From NCBI RefSeq assembly GCF_018476905.1, contig NZ_JAHCVK010000001.1, forward strand, positions 496,001 through 560,000: 64,000 nucleotides of DNA, written 5' to 3'. The notes under the pieces were generated by a model. That model was given only the letters and a program-made list of their open reading frames with translations. It ran no database searches and was not told the origin of the DNA. This DNA comes from Geomobilimonas luticola (GTDB lineage Bacteria > Desulfobacterota > Desulfuromonadia > Geobacterales > Geobacteraceae). How positions within the stretch are numbered: the stretch's first letter is position 1; each line of letters opens with the position of its first letter. Of the stretch, positions 1 through 8,257 are shown one piece after another. The translations under genes were made by a program, and so were the position numbers.

Positions 1-80
1 CACGTCTGCAGCAGCAGGTTCCGGCAGTGCTCCCCCAGGCGGCTCCCTTGGCGGCTCCCCCTGTTCTGGAGATGAAGTAA
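1..80 (+). CDS. nuoM: C-terminal end of an upstream gene, probably NADH dehydrogenase subunit M (partial)
   Basis: An open frame enters from the left edge and stops with TAA at 78-80. Only about 25 codons are visible, rich in Gln, Pro and Ala and ending in LEMK. The identity is inferred from position: nuoM normally sits directly before nuoN, and the gap to the next start is about 40 bp. The sequence itself carries no diagnostic motif, so the name is a context call. Confidence 0.55.
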   Translation, partial: RLQQQVPAVLPQAAPLAAPPVLEMK

Positions 81-121
81 CACGTTAACGGTTTCAGAAT
101 AGTCACCGGAGGAAATATTTG

Positions 122-1585
122 ATGGAAACACTCGTTATGCCGGCCATAAACTTCGCCGCAATCATGCCTGAGACGATCCTGTCGATTGTCGCCATGGTGC
201 TGCTGCTCCTCAACGTCTTCGTTCCCGGCGAGCAGAAGGCCTACTTGGCTTACCTGAGCTTCATCGGCATCGTCGTCGCCTTCTTCAGCGTCGTCAGCGG
301 CTGGAATGCTCCACTCGCCTTGCAGGAGGGTTTCAACGGCTCAGTGCTGCAGGACAACTTCTCCCTCTTCTTCAAGGCAATATTCCTTGTCTCCGCCGGA
401 CTTGCGGTCCTGATCTCCGACCACTACATGGCCAAGGAAGAGTGCAACCATGGCGAGCTCTATCCGCTTATACTTTTTGCCACCGCCGGCATGATGCTGA
501 TGGCGTCAGGCACCGACCTCATGACCATCTTCCTCGGTCTGGAGGTACTATCGGTTTCCTTGTATGTGCTGGCTGGATTTAACCGCTCCGACATCAAGTC
601 GAACGAAGCCGGTCTCAAGTACTTTCTCCTCGGGGCCTTCTCCACCGGCTTCCTTCTGTACGGCATGGCTCTCACCTACGGTGCAACCGGCACCACCAAA
701 ATTGCCAAGATAGCCGCCGCCGCAGCCATGGACGGAGCACTCGCCAACAACCCGATGTTTGTAGTCGGCATGCTGCTCATGGCGGTAGGGTTCTCTTTCA
801 AAATTGCCGCTGCACCGTTCCACATGTGGACTCCGGATGTCTATGAGGGTGCACCGACGCCCATGACCGCTTTCATGTCTGCAGGACCCAAGGCTGCCGG
901 TTTTGCCGCCTTCATCCGGGTACTCGTGGTTGCCATGCCGACGCTCAAGGCAGACTGGAGCGACCTGCTCTGGATACTGGCGGTTCTGACCATGACCGTT
1001 GGTAACATCATCGCCCTGAGCCAGAACAACATCAAGCGGATGCTCGCCTACTCCTCCATTGCCCACGCAGGGTATGCCCTGGTCGGTTTTACCGCGGGCA
1101 ATGGCGAAGGGACAGCCGGTATCCTCTTCTATATGCTTTCCTACGCCTTCATGAATATCGGCGCCTTTGCCATTATCATCCTGGTGGGCAAGAAGGGTGA
1201 ACCGAACAACAACGTGGAGGACTATGCCGGGTTCGGTGTCAAGCATCCGGTCCTTGCCATGGTCTTGGCGCTCTTCCTCTTCTCCCTGGCGGGTATGCCC
1301 CCTACCGCCGGCTTCGTCGGGAAGTTCTATCTCTTCTCGGCAGCACTCAAGTCCGGTTATGTCTGGCTTGTGGTGATCGGTGTTCTCAACAGCGCCGCAT
1401 CGGTCTACTATTATCTCCGGGTCATGGTTTACATGTACATGAAGGACCCGGTCGAGGAATTCGACTGGATGAAGCTCAGCCCCGCCGTACTTCTGTCTAT
1501 CACTATCTCCGTGGTGGGTGTCATTGTGCCGGGGGTCGTGCCGAGCATCATCCTGCAGCTGGCACAGAAAGCGATACTCCTCTAG
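122..1585 (+). CDS. nuoN: NADH-quinone oxidoreductase subunit N (NuoN)
   Basis: This is a 487-residue polytopic membrane protein, the usual NuoN length, made of about 14 hydrophobic segments. It forms one of the antiporter-like proton-translocating subunits of respiratory complex I. Family landmarks include the segment around FKIAAAPFHMWTPDVYEGAP near residue 230-250 and a conserved lysine-containing segment (SQNNIKRMLAYSSIAHAGY) near 300-320. An upstream TTG at 119 is possible, but GGAGG at 108-112 sits at the right distance for ATG 122. It is the last gene of the nuo operon, because a strong terminator follows within 25 bp. Confidence 0.95.
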   Translation: METLVMPAINFAAIMPETILSIVAMVLLLLNVFVPGEQKAYLAYLSFIGIVVAFFSVVSGWNAPLALQEGFNGSVLQDNFSLFFKAIFLVSAGLAVLISDHYMAKEECNHGELYPLILFATAGMMLMASGTDLMTIFLGLEVLSVSLYVLAGFNRSDIKSNEAGLKYFLLGAFSTGFLLYGMALTYGATGTTKIAKIAAAAAMDGALANNPMFVVGMLLMAVGFSFKIAAAPFHMWTPDVYEGAPTPMTAFMSAGPKAAGFAAFIRVLVVAMPTLKADWSDLLWILAVLTMTVGNIIALSQNNIKRMLAYSSIAHAGYALVGFTAGNGEGTAGILFYMLSYAFMNIGAFAIIILVGKKGEPNNNVEDYAGFGVKHPVLAMVLALFLFSLAGMPPTAGFVGKFYLFSAALKSGYVWLVVIGVLNSAASVYYYLRVMVYMYMKDPVEEFDWMKLSPAVLLSITISVVGVIVPGVVPSIILQLAQKAILL

Positions 1586-1607
1586 TCTGTTCGTGTGTTA
1601 GAATGAG

Positions 1608-1640
1608 AGCCCCTCTGCCTGCTGGCAGAGGGGCTTTTTT
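1608..1640 (+). terminator. Rho-independent terminator of the nuo operon
   Basis: A 12-bp perfect stem (AGCCCCTCTGCC with its complement) and a 4-base loop are followed by a run of T. It lies 23 bp after the nuoN stop and marks the operon end. Confidence 0.93.
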
Positions 1641-1753
1641 CGTCAACTGGTACATTCAAGGTCTGTGAGCCATGCAATGCTGCCAGACACTGTGTAGTGG
1701 AGTAATCCAGCATGGCAGCGCCATTTGGCAGTATGTAAGTGAGGGGAGCACGC

Positions 1754-2122
1754 GTGGCGGCACCACAATTGAATCGAATGCTTGAGCGGTTCGCCCGGGC
1801 CGCACGGAGCCATCACAACGCGCTGGAGTCTCTCGATGAGGTGGCTGCCAATCGCCAGGCGACTGTTCTTGCCCATCTCGCCGCCGGCATCCTCCAGGAA
1901 CGTGGCGACGGCGTCGCAGGGCTTGTGACGCTTACCCGTGAACCCGATCCGGTGGTTGCCGGTATGGCTGCAGTCTATCTTCTCCCCAGCGAGCGTGATC
2001 TGGCTCTGGCTGTCTTGCGCAGGGTAGCGGACGAACCGGGGCTCATCGGATTTCGTGCCCGTGGCGCCATCGATCGTCTGGAGAAGGGTGAGTGGGACGG
2101 GGAGCCGCATAGTTCTCCCTGA
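1754..2122 (+). CDS. DUF2019-like HEAT-type helical protein
   Basis: The product is a 122-residue soluble protein predicted to be all-helical. Its pattern (an N-terminal RFARAARSHHNAL helix, a central VLAHL segment and a later PDPVVAGMAAVYLLP helix pair) resembles the DUF2019 family of HEAT-like small proteins. I started it at GTG 1754, because GAGGGGAG at 1741-1748 gives good SD spacing; the GTG at 1739 has none. There is no enzymatic motif. DUF2019 members are often found near secreted toxins or as stand-alone immunity-like proteins, but no partner is evident here, so no function is assigned. Confidence 0.7.
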   Translation: MAAPQLNRMLERFARAARSHHNALESLDEVAANRQATVLAHLAAGILQERGDGVAGLVTLTREPDPVVAGMAAVYLLPSERDLALAVLRRVADEPGLIGFRARGAIDRLEKGEWDGEPHSSP

Positions 2123-2152
2123 TACTGAAGGCTGGCGGGTTGCAGCATAAAT

Positions 2153-2161
2153 TGGTATACT
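2153..2161 (+). promoter_or_regulatory. Extended -10 promoter element
   Basis: TGGTATACT contains an extended -10 (TGnTATACT) 27 bp before the next start codon. No convincing -35 lies at 17 bp. The same TTGGTATACT string recurs at 44114 and 49327. Confidence 0.5.
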
Positions 2162-2187
2162 ACCTACCGGTGCAGGGGGGAGATGGG

Positions 2188-2385
2188 ATGACGGAGGAGA
2201 AAGACCGCGAACTTCTTGGGGAGGTGCCGAATCCCCGGCGAACCGACAGTATCACCGAGCGGCTTGCCCGACTTCGACGGGAGCTGGCACGGGGTGAGGC
2301 CGTCTACACTCCCAGCGAACTGCGAGCACTTCAGCGGCAGCTGGATGAGTACGAGCATCTGCAGGAGATGCTCCAGTACCGGTGA
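2188..2385 (+). CDS. Small hypothetical charged protein
   Basis: This 65-residue protein is rich in Arg, Glu and Leu with a heptad-like pattern (ITERLARLRRELARGE, then LRALQRQLDEYEHLQEML), suggesting two amphipathic helices or a short coiled coil. An upstream TTG at 2140 extends the frame, but the purine-rich GGGGGGAGATGGG just before ATG 2188 and the extended -10 at 2153 support the shorter form. Its stop lies 20 bp before the next gene, so the two are probably co-transcribed. I do not recognise a named family. Confidence 0.65.
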   Translation: MTEEKDRELLGEVPNPRRTDSITERLARLRRELARGEAVYTPSELRALQRQLDEYEHLQEMLQYR

Positions 2386-2405
2386 CCGAGGGGAGGCAGG
2401 ACACC

Positions 2406-2855
2406 GTGAAGCCTGTAGCCGTTGTGCTTTTTATCCTGTTATGGTGCGGCTTCTGCCTCCCGGTGTCAGCCGTTGCGGGTGATGACGGCCCCGGCATAGC
2501 GGGGGCGCGTGAATTCAAGGAAATGGTGGTCAGGTGGCGGGTCTGGAAGAACGGCGACCAACTGGCAGTTACCGGCGGTGTCCGCGCCATTGGCCCTCAG
2601 CAGATCCGCAACCTCGAGTTGCGAACGCGCCATCTCTCGGCAACGGGGGAAGAACTTGGTCGCGCAACCTTCATCTTTTTTCCCACGACCATCCAGCCGG
2701 GCACCTTTCTCCATCAAGGGCTTACCCTGCCGATCCCGTCGGGGAAGACACCCGCCCGGCTCGAATTTGTCTATACCTATTACCACGATGACGATGAGGC
2801 GGGGGTGCTCCCCACCTTCGAGGGGTTCGAGGTAGGCCTGGCGGAGCTCAAGTAA
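2406..2855 (+). CDS. Secreted hypothetical protein
   Basis: This is a 149-residue protein with a clear Sec signal peptide: hydrophobic VAVVLFILLWCGFCL, then VSAVA before GDDG, with likely cleavage around residue 23. The rest alternates as in a beta-sandwich and ends in a Tyr/Asp-rich strand (VYTYYHDDDEAG). I chose GTG 2406 because GGGAGG lies 9 bp upstream; GTG 2382 overlaps the preceding gene and puts charged residues before the hydrophobic core. It is likely periplasmic or exported. No family recognised. Confidence 0.7.
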   Translation: MKPVAVVLFILLWCGFCLPVSAVAGDDGPGIAGAREFKEMVVRWRVWKNGDQLAVTGGVRAIGPQQIRNLELRTRHLSATGEELGRATFIFFPTTIQPGTFLHQGLTLPIPSGKTPARLEFVYTYYHDDDEAGVLPTFEGFEVGLAELK

Positions 2856-2867
2856 AGGAGATCCTCC

Positions 2868-3749
2868 ATGCCCCGCTACGTAGAACCCTTGTTCCGGCCA
2901 CCCTCCGAGGCACGCAGCCTTATTTTCCAGATTACCATCGGCTGCTCCCAGAACAGCTGCAGCTTCTGCGGCATGTACAAGGGGAAACGGTTCCGGCTGA
3001 AGCCGGTTGACGAGGTGCGGGCGGAAATCGCCGCCATCCCGCCCCAGTACCGGTCCCGGGTGGACCGGGTCTTCCTTGCAGATGGTGATGCCGTTGTCTA
3101 TCCCGTTGACGGCCTGGCGTCCATTCTCGATGCACTGTCTGCAACGTTCCCCCGACTTGCCCGGGTCGGTGCCTATGCCTCCCCCAACAGCCTCACCACC
3201 AAATCCGCAGCCGAGCTTGTGCTGCTGAGGGAAAAAGGGCTTCGAATCCTCTACTTCGGTCTGGAATCGGGGGATGACGACACGCTGAAGAACGTAAACA
3301 AGGGGTTTGATGCCGCCACCATGGCCGAGTTGGCCCTGAAGGCGCGGAGAGCGGGAATGAAGCTCTCTGTCACGGCAATTCTCGGCCTGGCCGGCCGGGA
3401 ACGAAGTCTGGATCACGCCCGGGCGACAGCCGACTGGGTCAACCGGGTCAATCCGGAGTATTTTTCCCTCCTCACCCTGTTTCACCGTCACAACGATGAT
3501 TTTATCCGTGCCCTCCGGCAGTGCAGCCGTCGCAATCTGATGCTCGAGGCGCGGGAGATCGTCAGCGTCCTCAACCCTTCACGGACCATCCTCCGCTCCA
3601 ACCATGTCTCCAACTTCCTCAATCTTGCCGGCAGCTACCCCAAGGACCGGCAGCGGCTCATCTCCGATGTTGACAGGGCGCTGGAGCGTGCGGCGCTGGT
3701 GCCGGGGTTTCTCGATGGCGTGCCTGAGTACGGGGAAGAGTACTACTGA
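2868..3749 (+). CDS. Radical SAM protein
   Basis: This 293-residue protein has a radical-SAM cysteine cluster near its N-terminus: C26, C31 and C34 in a C-x4-C-x2-C arrangement (GCSQNSCSFCGMYK), which would bind a 4Fe-4S cluster and cleave S-adenosylmethionine. The C-x4-C spacing differs from the common C-x3-C and is typical of a subgroup of Elp3/HemN-like radical SAM proteins. The YFGLESGDDDTLK motif near residue 140 is the SAM-binding region of that family. It starts 12 bp after the secreted protein with a good AAAGGAG site. The substrate is unknown. Confidence 0.85.
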   Translation: MPRYVEPLFRPPSEARSLIFQITIGCSQNSCSFCGMYKGKRFRLKPVDEVRAEIAAIPPQYRSRVDRVFLADGDAVVYPVDGLASILDALSATFPRLARVGAYASPNSLTTKSAAELVLLREKGLRILYFGLESGDDDTLKNVNKGFDAATMAELALKARRAGMKLSVTAILGLAGRERSLDHARATADWVNRVNPEYFSLLTLFHRHNDDFIRALRQCSRRNLMLEAREIVSVLNPSRTILRSNHVSNFLNLAGSYPKDRQRLISDVDRALERAALVPGFLDGVPEYGEEYY

Positions 3750-3753
3750 GCTG

Positions 3754-4671
3754 TTACGGTAAGGATTTTCCCCCCTGCCGGGTCCCCCGTCGTTCCAGTT
3801 CAGCGTCTATCGCGTTCAGCACCTCAAACTTGGCCAGTGACCAGAGCGGTGCGACCAGATGGTCCCGGCCACCGTCCCCGGTGAGCCGATGGATGAAAAT
3901 GCGCCGGTCGAGCCGCTCCAGGAAGTCGCATACCAGCCCCACGTAGTCGTCACGCTCAAGCAGCCGGACCTTCCCCTCCCCATAGAGTTGAGCCAGTTCC
4001 GTTCCCGCCATGACATGGAGAAGGTGGAGCTTCACCCCCTCAACTCCCAGCTCATTAAGCATCCCTGCCGTTGCCATTGTCTCCTCGCGACTCTCCCCCG
4101 GCAGACCCAGTATGACGTGGGCACAGATGCGCAGGCCACGTGACCTGGCGGCCCGAATGGCTGCCACTGATGTGGCGGCGTCGTGGCCACGGTTTACAAA
4201 GGCGAGAGACCGGTCGTGGAGCGACTGAAGGCCCAATTCCAGCCAGAAATAGGTGCGCCGGTGGTAGTCGGCAAGGAGGTCGAGGACAGGCGGGGGGAGG
4301 CAGTCGGGGCGGGTCCCGACGATGAGTCCTGCAACGTCCGTAACTGCCAGCGCCTCGTCATAGAGGGCACGCAACCGCTCAACCGTGGCGTAGGTGTTGG
4401 AATAGGGCTGGAAGTAGGCGATGAACTTTCCCGCCTTGTACTTGCGAACCATCACCTCTTTGCCGTCCTCCAGTTGCTCGGTGATGGAGAGGCCGCGGGG
4501 GATGCCGAAAGAGCCGGATCCGTCGCCTCCGCAGTAGATGCATCCTCCCGTTCCCACGGTGCCGTCCCGGTTCGGGCAGGTGAAGCCAGCATCCACGGAT
4601 ATCCGGTGGACCCGGCAGCCAAAGATTCGCTTCAACTCCACGGAAAATGCGTTGTAACGCTTGTCGGTCAT
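3754..4671 (-). CDS. TIGR01212-family radical SAM protein (YhcC-like)
   Basis: This is a 305-residue radical SAM protein with the wide cysteine spacing C32-x11-C44-x2-C47 (FTCPNRDGT then GCIYC), which is the hallmark of the YhcC/TIGR01212 family. Further landmarks are YFQPYSNTYA near residue 85, IVGTRPDCLP near 115 and the LELGLQSLHD SAM-contact region. The family's reaction is not settled; homologs are linked to tRNA or redox metabolism. The gene ends 4 bp from the convergent radical SAM gene, so the two share a terminator zone. Its start lies next to a copy of the CCACAGAGGACACGGAG repeat. Confidence 0.87.
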   Translation of the reverse strand: MTDKRYNAFSVELKRIFGCRVHRISVDAGFTCPNRDGTVGTGGCIYCGGDGSGSFGIPRGLSITEQLEDGKEVMVRKYKAGKFIAYFQPYSNTYATVERLRALYDEALAVTDVAGLIVGTRPDCLPPPVLDLLADYHRRTYFWLELGLQSLHDRSLAFVNRGHDAATSVAAIRAARSRGLRICAHVILGLPGESREETMATAGMLNELGVEGVKLHLLHVMAGTELAQLYGEGKVRLLERDDYVGLVCDFLERLDRRIFIHRLTGDGGRDHLVAPLWSLAKFEVLNAIDAELERRGTRQGGKSLP

Positions 4672-4682
4672 CTTCGATTTCC

Positions 4683-4712
4683 CAGCCTTTTACCACAGAG
4701 GACACGGAGAAA
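4683..4712. repeat. Intergenic repeat copy (CCACAGAGGACACGGAG type)
   Basis: TTTTACCACAGAGGACACGG and the following GAGAAA match, with one or two changes, the two ends of the larger repeat at 18614-18852. It lies in the 61-bp gap between two minus-strand genes. Confidence 0.6.
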
Positions 4713-4732
4713 AATCACCGCCGATGTATTCG

Positions 4733-5710
4733 TTACCGTCCCAGGAGCCGCAGGTACTCCTCCACCGTAATCGCCGTATGCCAGTTCCCCGTCAGGCGTC
4801 CCACCATGGTCCCCCCCCAGAAGAGGAGCACTACAAGGATGGCGAACACCAGGCCGGGGACAATGACCTTCCGGCCGGTCAGCTTCATCTCCAGTGCCCC
4901 TTCGGCCCGGCAGTGGCTGATGCAGCGCCAGCAGCCGATGCACTCGGGTGAATGGACCCGACGCTTTGCCATGACCGGGATGTATGAGGGGCAGACCTGG
5001 GTGCAGACGCCGCAGGAAACGCAGAGCTCGCCGTCCCGGCTTACCTTGGCGGGCGACAGCATAGATACGAGCCCAACGAGGGCGCCGTAGGGGCAGAGGA
5101 AACGGCAGAAGGGGTTGCGCACCGGCAGGGAGAGGAGGGTGAGAAAGAGAATGACCCCGAGGGCGAAAGGGGAGAGGTGGAGGAAGAAGTCGAGCATCCT
5201 CACGTCAGCCGTTTTGTTGTAGTCGGAGTAGATGAAGGCGGTTACCTGCTCCGGTCCCATAACCACGAGGATGGAGTAGAGGAAGAAGGCGAGCAGCAGG
5301 TACTTGATGCCGCGCAGTACCATGTCGAGCCAGCGGGGGGGGCGGTAGTTGCGGTGGAGCAGACTGAACCCCCGCTTCCAGAGAAACTCCGAGAGGGTGC
5401 CGACCGGACAGATCCAGGAGCAGAAGGAGCGCTTGAGGAGGAGAGAGACGGCGACGATGGTGAGAAAGATGACAAGGCCGGCCGGATGGACCGGGTTGAT
5501 CACCCCGGTAATCACCCACTCCTTAAGGCTTACCAGGGCGGAGATGGGGAGGAACCCTTCCACCCCTTCCGGCCGGGGGACGAAGGAGGCGGTGCCGCCG
5601 CTGCGGCAGTAGCGGACGAAACGGAAAAACTCCACGCCGAGATAGACCATGAAGAGGAGATATCCCCACTGCACGGCAATCCGGAGCGGCTGCATGAAAC
5701 GTTTACCCAT
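4733..5710 (-). CDS. NapH/MauN-type membrane ferredoxin (4Fe-4S binding protein)
   Basis: This 325-residue protein has about five membrane segments. Two CxxxCP motifs sit at membrane ends (FCSWICPVG near residue 97 and FCRFLCPYG near 200). They are followed by two bacterial ferredoxin motifs: CVSCGVCTQVCP near 228-239 and CIGCWRCISHC near 257-267. This is the NapH/NosR/CcoG-like architecture, which passes electrons between the quinol pool and periplasmic or cytoplasmic redox partners. No reductase subunit is adjacent, so the partner is unknown. A TtcA-like gene lies just upstream on the same strand. Confidence 0.85.
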   Translation of the reverse strand: MGKRFMQPLRIAVQWGYLLFMVYLGVEFFRFVRYCRSGGTASFVPRPEGVEGFLPISALVSLKEWVITGVINPVHPAGLVIFLTIVAVSLLLKRSFCSWICPVGTLSEFLWKRGFSLLHRNYRPPRWLDMVLRGIKYLLLAFFLYSILVVMGPEQVTAFIYSDYNKTADVRMLDFFLHLSPFALGVILFLTLLSLPVRNPFCRFLCPYGALVGLVSMLSPAKVSRDGELCVSCGVCTQVCPSYIPVMAKRRVHSPECIGCWRCISHCRAEGALEMKLTGRKVIVPGLVFAILVVLLFWGGTMVGRLTGNWHTAITVEEYLRLLGR

Positions 5711-5834
5711 GATGCCTCCCAGAGGGTTGCGTGTTCAAATAACTTTCGGTGTGTGAACGAGAGTCGTTGATGCGACTCATTCTGTCACACGGCAGTGCTA
5801 TGCTTTCACCATCGACCAAGAGGGAGGAAACGGA

Positions 5835-6059
5835 ATGGAACCGATCGTGGTGTTCGGAGCGGGACTTGTGCTGTACTGCGGATATGTGGCGGCCGTCGAT
5901 TCGTGGCGCGATTGGCGGCGGGGCCGGGTCAAGGTGCGGGCCACCGTCAAGGCAGCCGTCAGGGCGTCGAGTCAGAGGCGCCGCTCGTTTTGCACAGCAA
6001 CGGGTCGAGCAGGTGCCGCGGCTGCACGTTGGCAAGTGCCCGCAAAAGGCTCCGCTTGA
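5835..6059 (+). CDS. Possible small membrane protein overlapping the ttcA-like gene
   Basis: A frame of 74 codons begins at ATG 5835 behind a very good SD (AGGGAGGAAA). Residues 1-23 are hydrophobic (VVFGAGLVLYCGYVAAV), followed by a strongly basic stretch. The last 100 bp lie antisense to the 3' end of the convergent ttcA-like gene, and the C-terminal composition there looks like shadow translation. The start looks genuine; the length may be set by loss of an earlier stop. No family recognised. Confidence 0.4.
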   Translation: MEPIVVFGAGLVLYCGYVAAVDSWRDWRRGRVKVRATVKAAVRASSQRRRSFCTATGRAGAAAARWQVPAKGSA

Positions 6060-6765
6060 CGTGGGGGATATCCTGCTCCAGGTGGCGCAGCAGCTCCTTC
6101 ATCCGCTTGCGCTGCTGGTCTGCAGTGCCGCAGACCGGGCAGCAGCAGCAGACCACCGGGAAGCGGTTCTGGCGGGAGAATGTAACGATGTCCCGCTCCT
6201 CCACGTAGACCAGGGGGCGGATCACGGTGGTATGGCCGTTGTCCGCCAGCATCCGGGGGGCCATCGCCTTGAGCGAGCCGACGAAGAACTGGTTCAGGAG
6301 GAGTGTCTCCACGAAGTCGTCCATGTGGTGGCCAAGGGCCAGCTTGTTGCAGTTGAACCGCTGGGCAAGGCCGTAGAGCGCTCCACGCTTGAGCCGGGCA
6401 CAGATGGAGCAGTAGGAGGAGTCGGGACGCCGCTTTTCCTTGATGATCCCGTAGTGGTCGGTCGGCTCCATGTGGTGGGTGAAACCGTGATCCCGCAGGT
6501 GCTCGACGATGATGTCGGTCCGGAAGCCGGGATAGCCGGAGTCGATGTTGATCGCCATGAGGTCGTATTTTATGGGAGCTCGCCGCTGCAACTCCGCCAG
6601 GATATGGAGCAGGGTGTAGGAGTCTTTCCCTCCCGAGACCGCCACCGCGATCCGGTCTCCCTCCTCGATCAGGCCGAAATCGGCAATTGCCCTCCCCACA
6701 CCGTTCTTGATCCGCTTGTACAGTTTGTCCTCGATCAGTGCCACGCGAACTCCCATTTTTTCCAT
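5959..6765 (-). CDS. ttcA: TtcA-like tRNA 2-thiolation protein
   Basis: This PP-loop ATPase of about 268 residues has the SGGKDSYTLL nucleotide loop near residue 45, which adenylates the target base. A CSIC pair (SYCSICARLKR) in mid-protein and a second cysteine group CCCCPVCG near the C-terminus match the cluster-binding cysteines of TtcA, which makes 2-thiocytidine in tRNA. The frame is open to 6867, but a start at ATG 6765 or 6756 gives the family's usual N-terminus. No strong SD is visible. The C-terminal tail after LLDPLL is unconserved-looking and overlaps the small plus-strand frame. Confidence 0.85.
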   Translation of the reverse strand: MEKMGVRVALIEDKLYKRIKNGVGRAIADFGLIEEGDRIAVAVSGGKDSYTLLHILAELQRRAPIKYDLMAINIDSGYPGFRTDIIVEHLRDHGFTHHMEPTDHYGIIKEKRRPDSSYCSICARLKRGALYGLAQRFNCNKLALGHHMDDFVETLLLNQFFVGSLKAMAPRMLADNGHTTVIRPLVYVEERDIVTFSRQNRFPVVCCCCPVCGTADQQRKRMKELLRHLEQDIPHVKRSLLRALANVQPRHLLDPLLCKTSGASDSTP

Positions 6766-6876
6766 AAAAAATAAAGAGTACCGGAAAGCCCCGAAACAAG
6801 TCAAGGAGAGGATGTCCCCTTCGTGATGGTCACGTCGTGCGTCGATCGATTTTTGAGGGTTTGACATTCTTCCCCC

Positions 6877-6905
6877 TTGCCCAAACAGGACTAGTTTGGT
6901 ATTAT
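6877..6905 (+). promoter_or_regulatory. fprA promoter with palindromic operator in the spacer
   Basis: A -35-like TTGCCC (6877-6882) and -10 TATTAT (6900-6905) are separated by exactly 17 bp. The spacer holds the inverted repeat CCAAAC-aggacta-GTTTGG (6881-6899), placed so that a bound repressor would block RNA polymerase. The transcript would start about 40 bp before fprA. Confidence 0.55.
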
Positions 6906-6949
6906 TTGCGGGCGTGCACCATTCGACAACTCAACAAGGAGAAGATCCC

Positions 6950-8137
6950 ATGAACGATGTGATCGAGATACAACCGGGGCTCTACTGGATAGGGGCCGAA
7001 GACCCGGAACTGCGCACCTTTGACGACCTCTTCCCGACGGAGCAGGGGACTACCTACAACTCTTACCTCATTAAGGGGAAGGATAAGATCGCCATTGTCG
7101 ACACGGTGAAGGAGGAGCGGGCCGAGGAGTTTCTCGCCAAGGTTAAAAAGCTTGTCGACCCCGCCGACGTGGACTACTTCATTATCAACCACACCGAGCC
7201 GGATCACTCCGGGTCGCTGGCGTTCATGCTCAGGCACTGCCCGAAGGCGACCGTGGTCTCCACCCAGGCAGCCAACACCTTCCTCAAGAACCTCATCCAC
7301 ACCGAGTTCCCTGCTCATATCGTCAAGGATGGTGAAGTCATCGACCTGGGGGGCCGGCACATCCGCTTCATCGTCGCCCCGTTCCTCCACTGGCCGGACA
7401 CCATGTTCGCCCTGCTGGAGGAGGACGGCGTCCTCTTCACCTGTGACGCCTTCGGTGCCCATTACTGCGGTCCGTCCATCTTCAACGACGAATTGCCCGA
7501 ATACGTCAAGGACATGCAGTTCTACTTCGACTGCATCATGCGTCCCTTCAAAGACCGGGCTCTGGCGGCCATCGCCAAGATCAAGGGGGAACGGATCGAG
7601 GTGGTCTGCCCCAGTCACGGCCCGGTGCTCCGCTCCGATCCGTGGAAATACATCGGCTACTACGAGACCTGGTGCCAGCCCGTCGCCGAGGGGAAGAGGG
7701 TGGTCATCTTCTACCTCTCTCCCCATGGCAACACGGAAAAGATGGCGGCCGCCGTCGCCAAAGGGGCGGCCCTGCCGGGAGTGGAGGTGGCCAGCTACCA
7801 TATCAACCACCTGAGCGCCGACGAGATCCGCGACCACATGGAGGAGGCGGACGCCCTCATCTTTGGCATCCCCACCATCAACCGGGATATTCCCAAGCCG
7901 ATGTGGGACGTGCTCGCCTATCTCTCCTCGGTCAAACTCAAGACCACCATCGGTGCCGTCTTCGGCAGCTACGGCTGGAGCGGCGAGGCGTGCAAGATGG
8001 CCGAGGAGCGACTCAAGGGGCTCAATTTCAAACTGCCGGCTCCTTTTGTGAGGACCCCCTTCACCCCGCGTCCGGAGGTGCTGGAACAGTGCGAGGCCCT
8101 GGGACGGACCATCGCCGGGGAAGTGCTGAAGAAGTAG
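6950..8137 (+). CDS. fprA: Flavodiiron protein (A-type flavoprotein FprA)
   Basis: This 395-residue protein combines an N-terminal metallo-beta-lactamase domain (about 1-250) with a C-terminal flavodoxin domain (about 255-395, starting VVIFYLSPHGNTEKM). The diiron ligand motifs are present: HTEPDHSG near residue 83, the FLHWPDTM histidine near 147, CDAFGAHYC near 165 and the SHGP histidine near 226. Such proteins reduce O2 to water and/or NO to N2O with electrons from rubredoxin-type partners, protecting anaerobes. ATG 6950 follows AAGGAG; earlier in-frame codons lack an SD. A palindromic promoter precedes it and a terminator follows, so it is monocistronic. Confidence 0.93.
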   Translation: MNDVIEIQPGLYWIGAEDPELRTFDDLFPTEQGTTYNSYLIKGKDKIAIVDTVKEERAEEFLAKVKKLVDPADVDYFIINHTEPDHSGSLAFMLRHCPKATVVSTQAANTFLKNLIHTEFPAHIVKDGEVIDLGGRHIRFIVAPFLHWPDTMFALLEEDGVLFTCDAFGAHYCGPSIFNDELPEYVKDMQFYFDCIMRPFKDRALAAIAKIKGERIEVVCPSHGPVLRSDPWKYIGYYETWCQPVAEGKRVVIFYLSPHGNTEKMAAAVAKGAALPGVEVASYHINHLSADEIRDHMEEADALIFGIPTINRDIPKPMWDVLAYLSSVKLKTTIGAVFGSYGWSGEACKMAEERLKGLNFKLPAPFVRTPFTPRPEVLEQCEALGRTIAGEVLKK

Positions 8138-8161
8138 CCACTCCACTCTGCTGCCACATGA

Positions 8162-8200
8162 AAAGCCGGGAACACCCTGCGGGTGTTTCCGGCTTTCTTT
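8162..8200 (+). terminator. Terminator after fprA
   Basis: A 15-16 bp stem (AAAGCCGG-GAACACCC with its complement, one wobble) and TGC loop are followed by TTTCTTT. Confidence 0.85.
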
Positions 8201-8257
8201 GCTGCGGGATGTATACGCTGCTGCGGAGGGGGTCGTTGCTCCCGGGGAAAGGGGCGA

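Noticed and set aside
548-1246. Long minus-strand frame inside nuoN
   Set aside because: It is the antisense shadow of a well-supported membrane protein and has no SD or recognisable domain.
6861-6866. TTGACA as the -35 of fprA
   Set aside because: The distance to the only -10 (TATTAT at 6900) is 33 bp. TTGCCC at 6877 gives exactly 17.
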